Below are positions 5,773-5,822 of a stretch of DNA of 5,822 nucleotides, one piece after another; the first letter of the stretch is position 1, and each line of letters starts with the position of its first letter. The stretch is from positions 1-5,822 of the forward strand of contig NZ_CALHGC010000193.1 in assembly GCF_938029485.1 (NCBI RefSeq), given 5' to 3'. The position numbers and the translations under genes were made by a program. The DNA comes from an uncultured Treponema sp. (GTDB lineage: Bacteria; Spirochaetota; Spirochaetia; Treponematales; Treponemataceae). The notes under the pieces are model-generated. The model did not search any database and had not been told where the DNA came from. It saw only the letters and a program-made list of their open reading frames with translations.

Positions 5773-5822
5773 AGATCTTATTCAATTTCGCTTTTTTTAT
5801 ATCCGCATACCGGATATCCCTC
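5771..5822 (-). CDS. rimP: Ribosome maturation factor RimP, C-terminal end only (partial)
   Basis: Only the last 16 codons and the stop are inside the window; the gene continues past the right edge. The minus-strand frame reads RDIRYADIKKAKLNKI and stops at TAA (5773-5771). The pattern I-x-Y-x-D-I-x-K-A-x-L is what is expected at the end of RimP (YlxS/YhbC), where a final strand and short helix carry a conserved 'I-KA-L' signature. RimP binds the 30S subunit and assists its maturation; rimP is commonly the gene directly before nusA. The stop codon overlaps the nusA Shine-Dalgarno (TAAGGAG), and the nusA ATG follows after 9 nt. The call rests on a very short peptide plus gene order, so it is good but not certain. 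The other two frames give no better continuation. Confidence 0.72.
   Translation of the reverse strand, partial: RDIRYADIKKAKLNKI

Noticed and set aside
1..5822. tRNA/rRNA genes, riboswitches, CRISPR arrays or defence systems
   Set aside because: The window is almost wholly filled by five recognised operon genes. The only noncoding stretch (1-174) holds inverted repeats but no cloverleaf, spaced direct repeats or known riboswitch core.

Overview
The window is one contiguous, leftward-transcribed (minus-strand) block of the classic bacterial transcription/translation-factor operon: the 3' tip of rimP, then nusA, infB, rbfA and truB. All five products are core housekeeping proteins (ribosome maturation, transcription elongation/antitermination, initiation factor IF2, 30S maturation, tRNA pseudouridine-55 synthesis). 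Gene order and protein style (IF2 with a long Lys/Arg/Gln-rich then Gly/Arg-rich N-terminus, NusA with a C-terminal zinc ribbon, moderate G+C) suggest a treponemal spirochaete, perhaps of the oral T. vincentii / T. medium type. This is inference from memory of the families; no search was run.

Layout from the right end (upstream) to the left end (downstream): rimP C-terminus (5822-5771); nusA (5761-4301); infB (4293-1578, interrupted by a frameshift); rbfA (1585-1208); truB (1221-175); then a roughly 140-bp palindromic element (186-45) that overlaps the last codons of truB; then 44 bases with only a small hairpin. The genes are packed with 4-9 nt gaps or short overlaps. At two junctions the upstream stop codon is built into the next Shine-Dalgarno (TAAGGAG before nusA, TAGGAG before infB), and infB/rbfA and rbfA/truB overlap by 8 and 14 nt. 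This is the picture of a translationally coupled operon. No stretch of 300 bases lacks a gene.

Three things stand out. First, infB is not one open frame. A 177-residue N-terminal frame stops immediately after a run of eight G (minus strand, 3771-3764), and the rest of IF2, with all GTPase and tRNA-binding domains, lies in another frame that has no credible start site. Removing one G restores a 904-residue IF2. A sequencing error, a real mutation, slippage or internal initiation could explain it. Second, the 3' end of truB runs into a nested inverted-repeat element flanked by TA on both sides, resembling a MITE, which supplies the last three codons, the stop and a terminator-like hairpin. Third, NusA ends in an acidic linker and a four-cysteine zinc ribbon not present in the E. 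coli protein. No novel multi-gene system such as a defence system, CRISPR array or biosynthetic cluster is visible.
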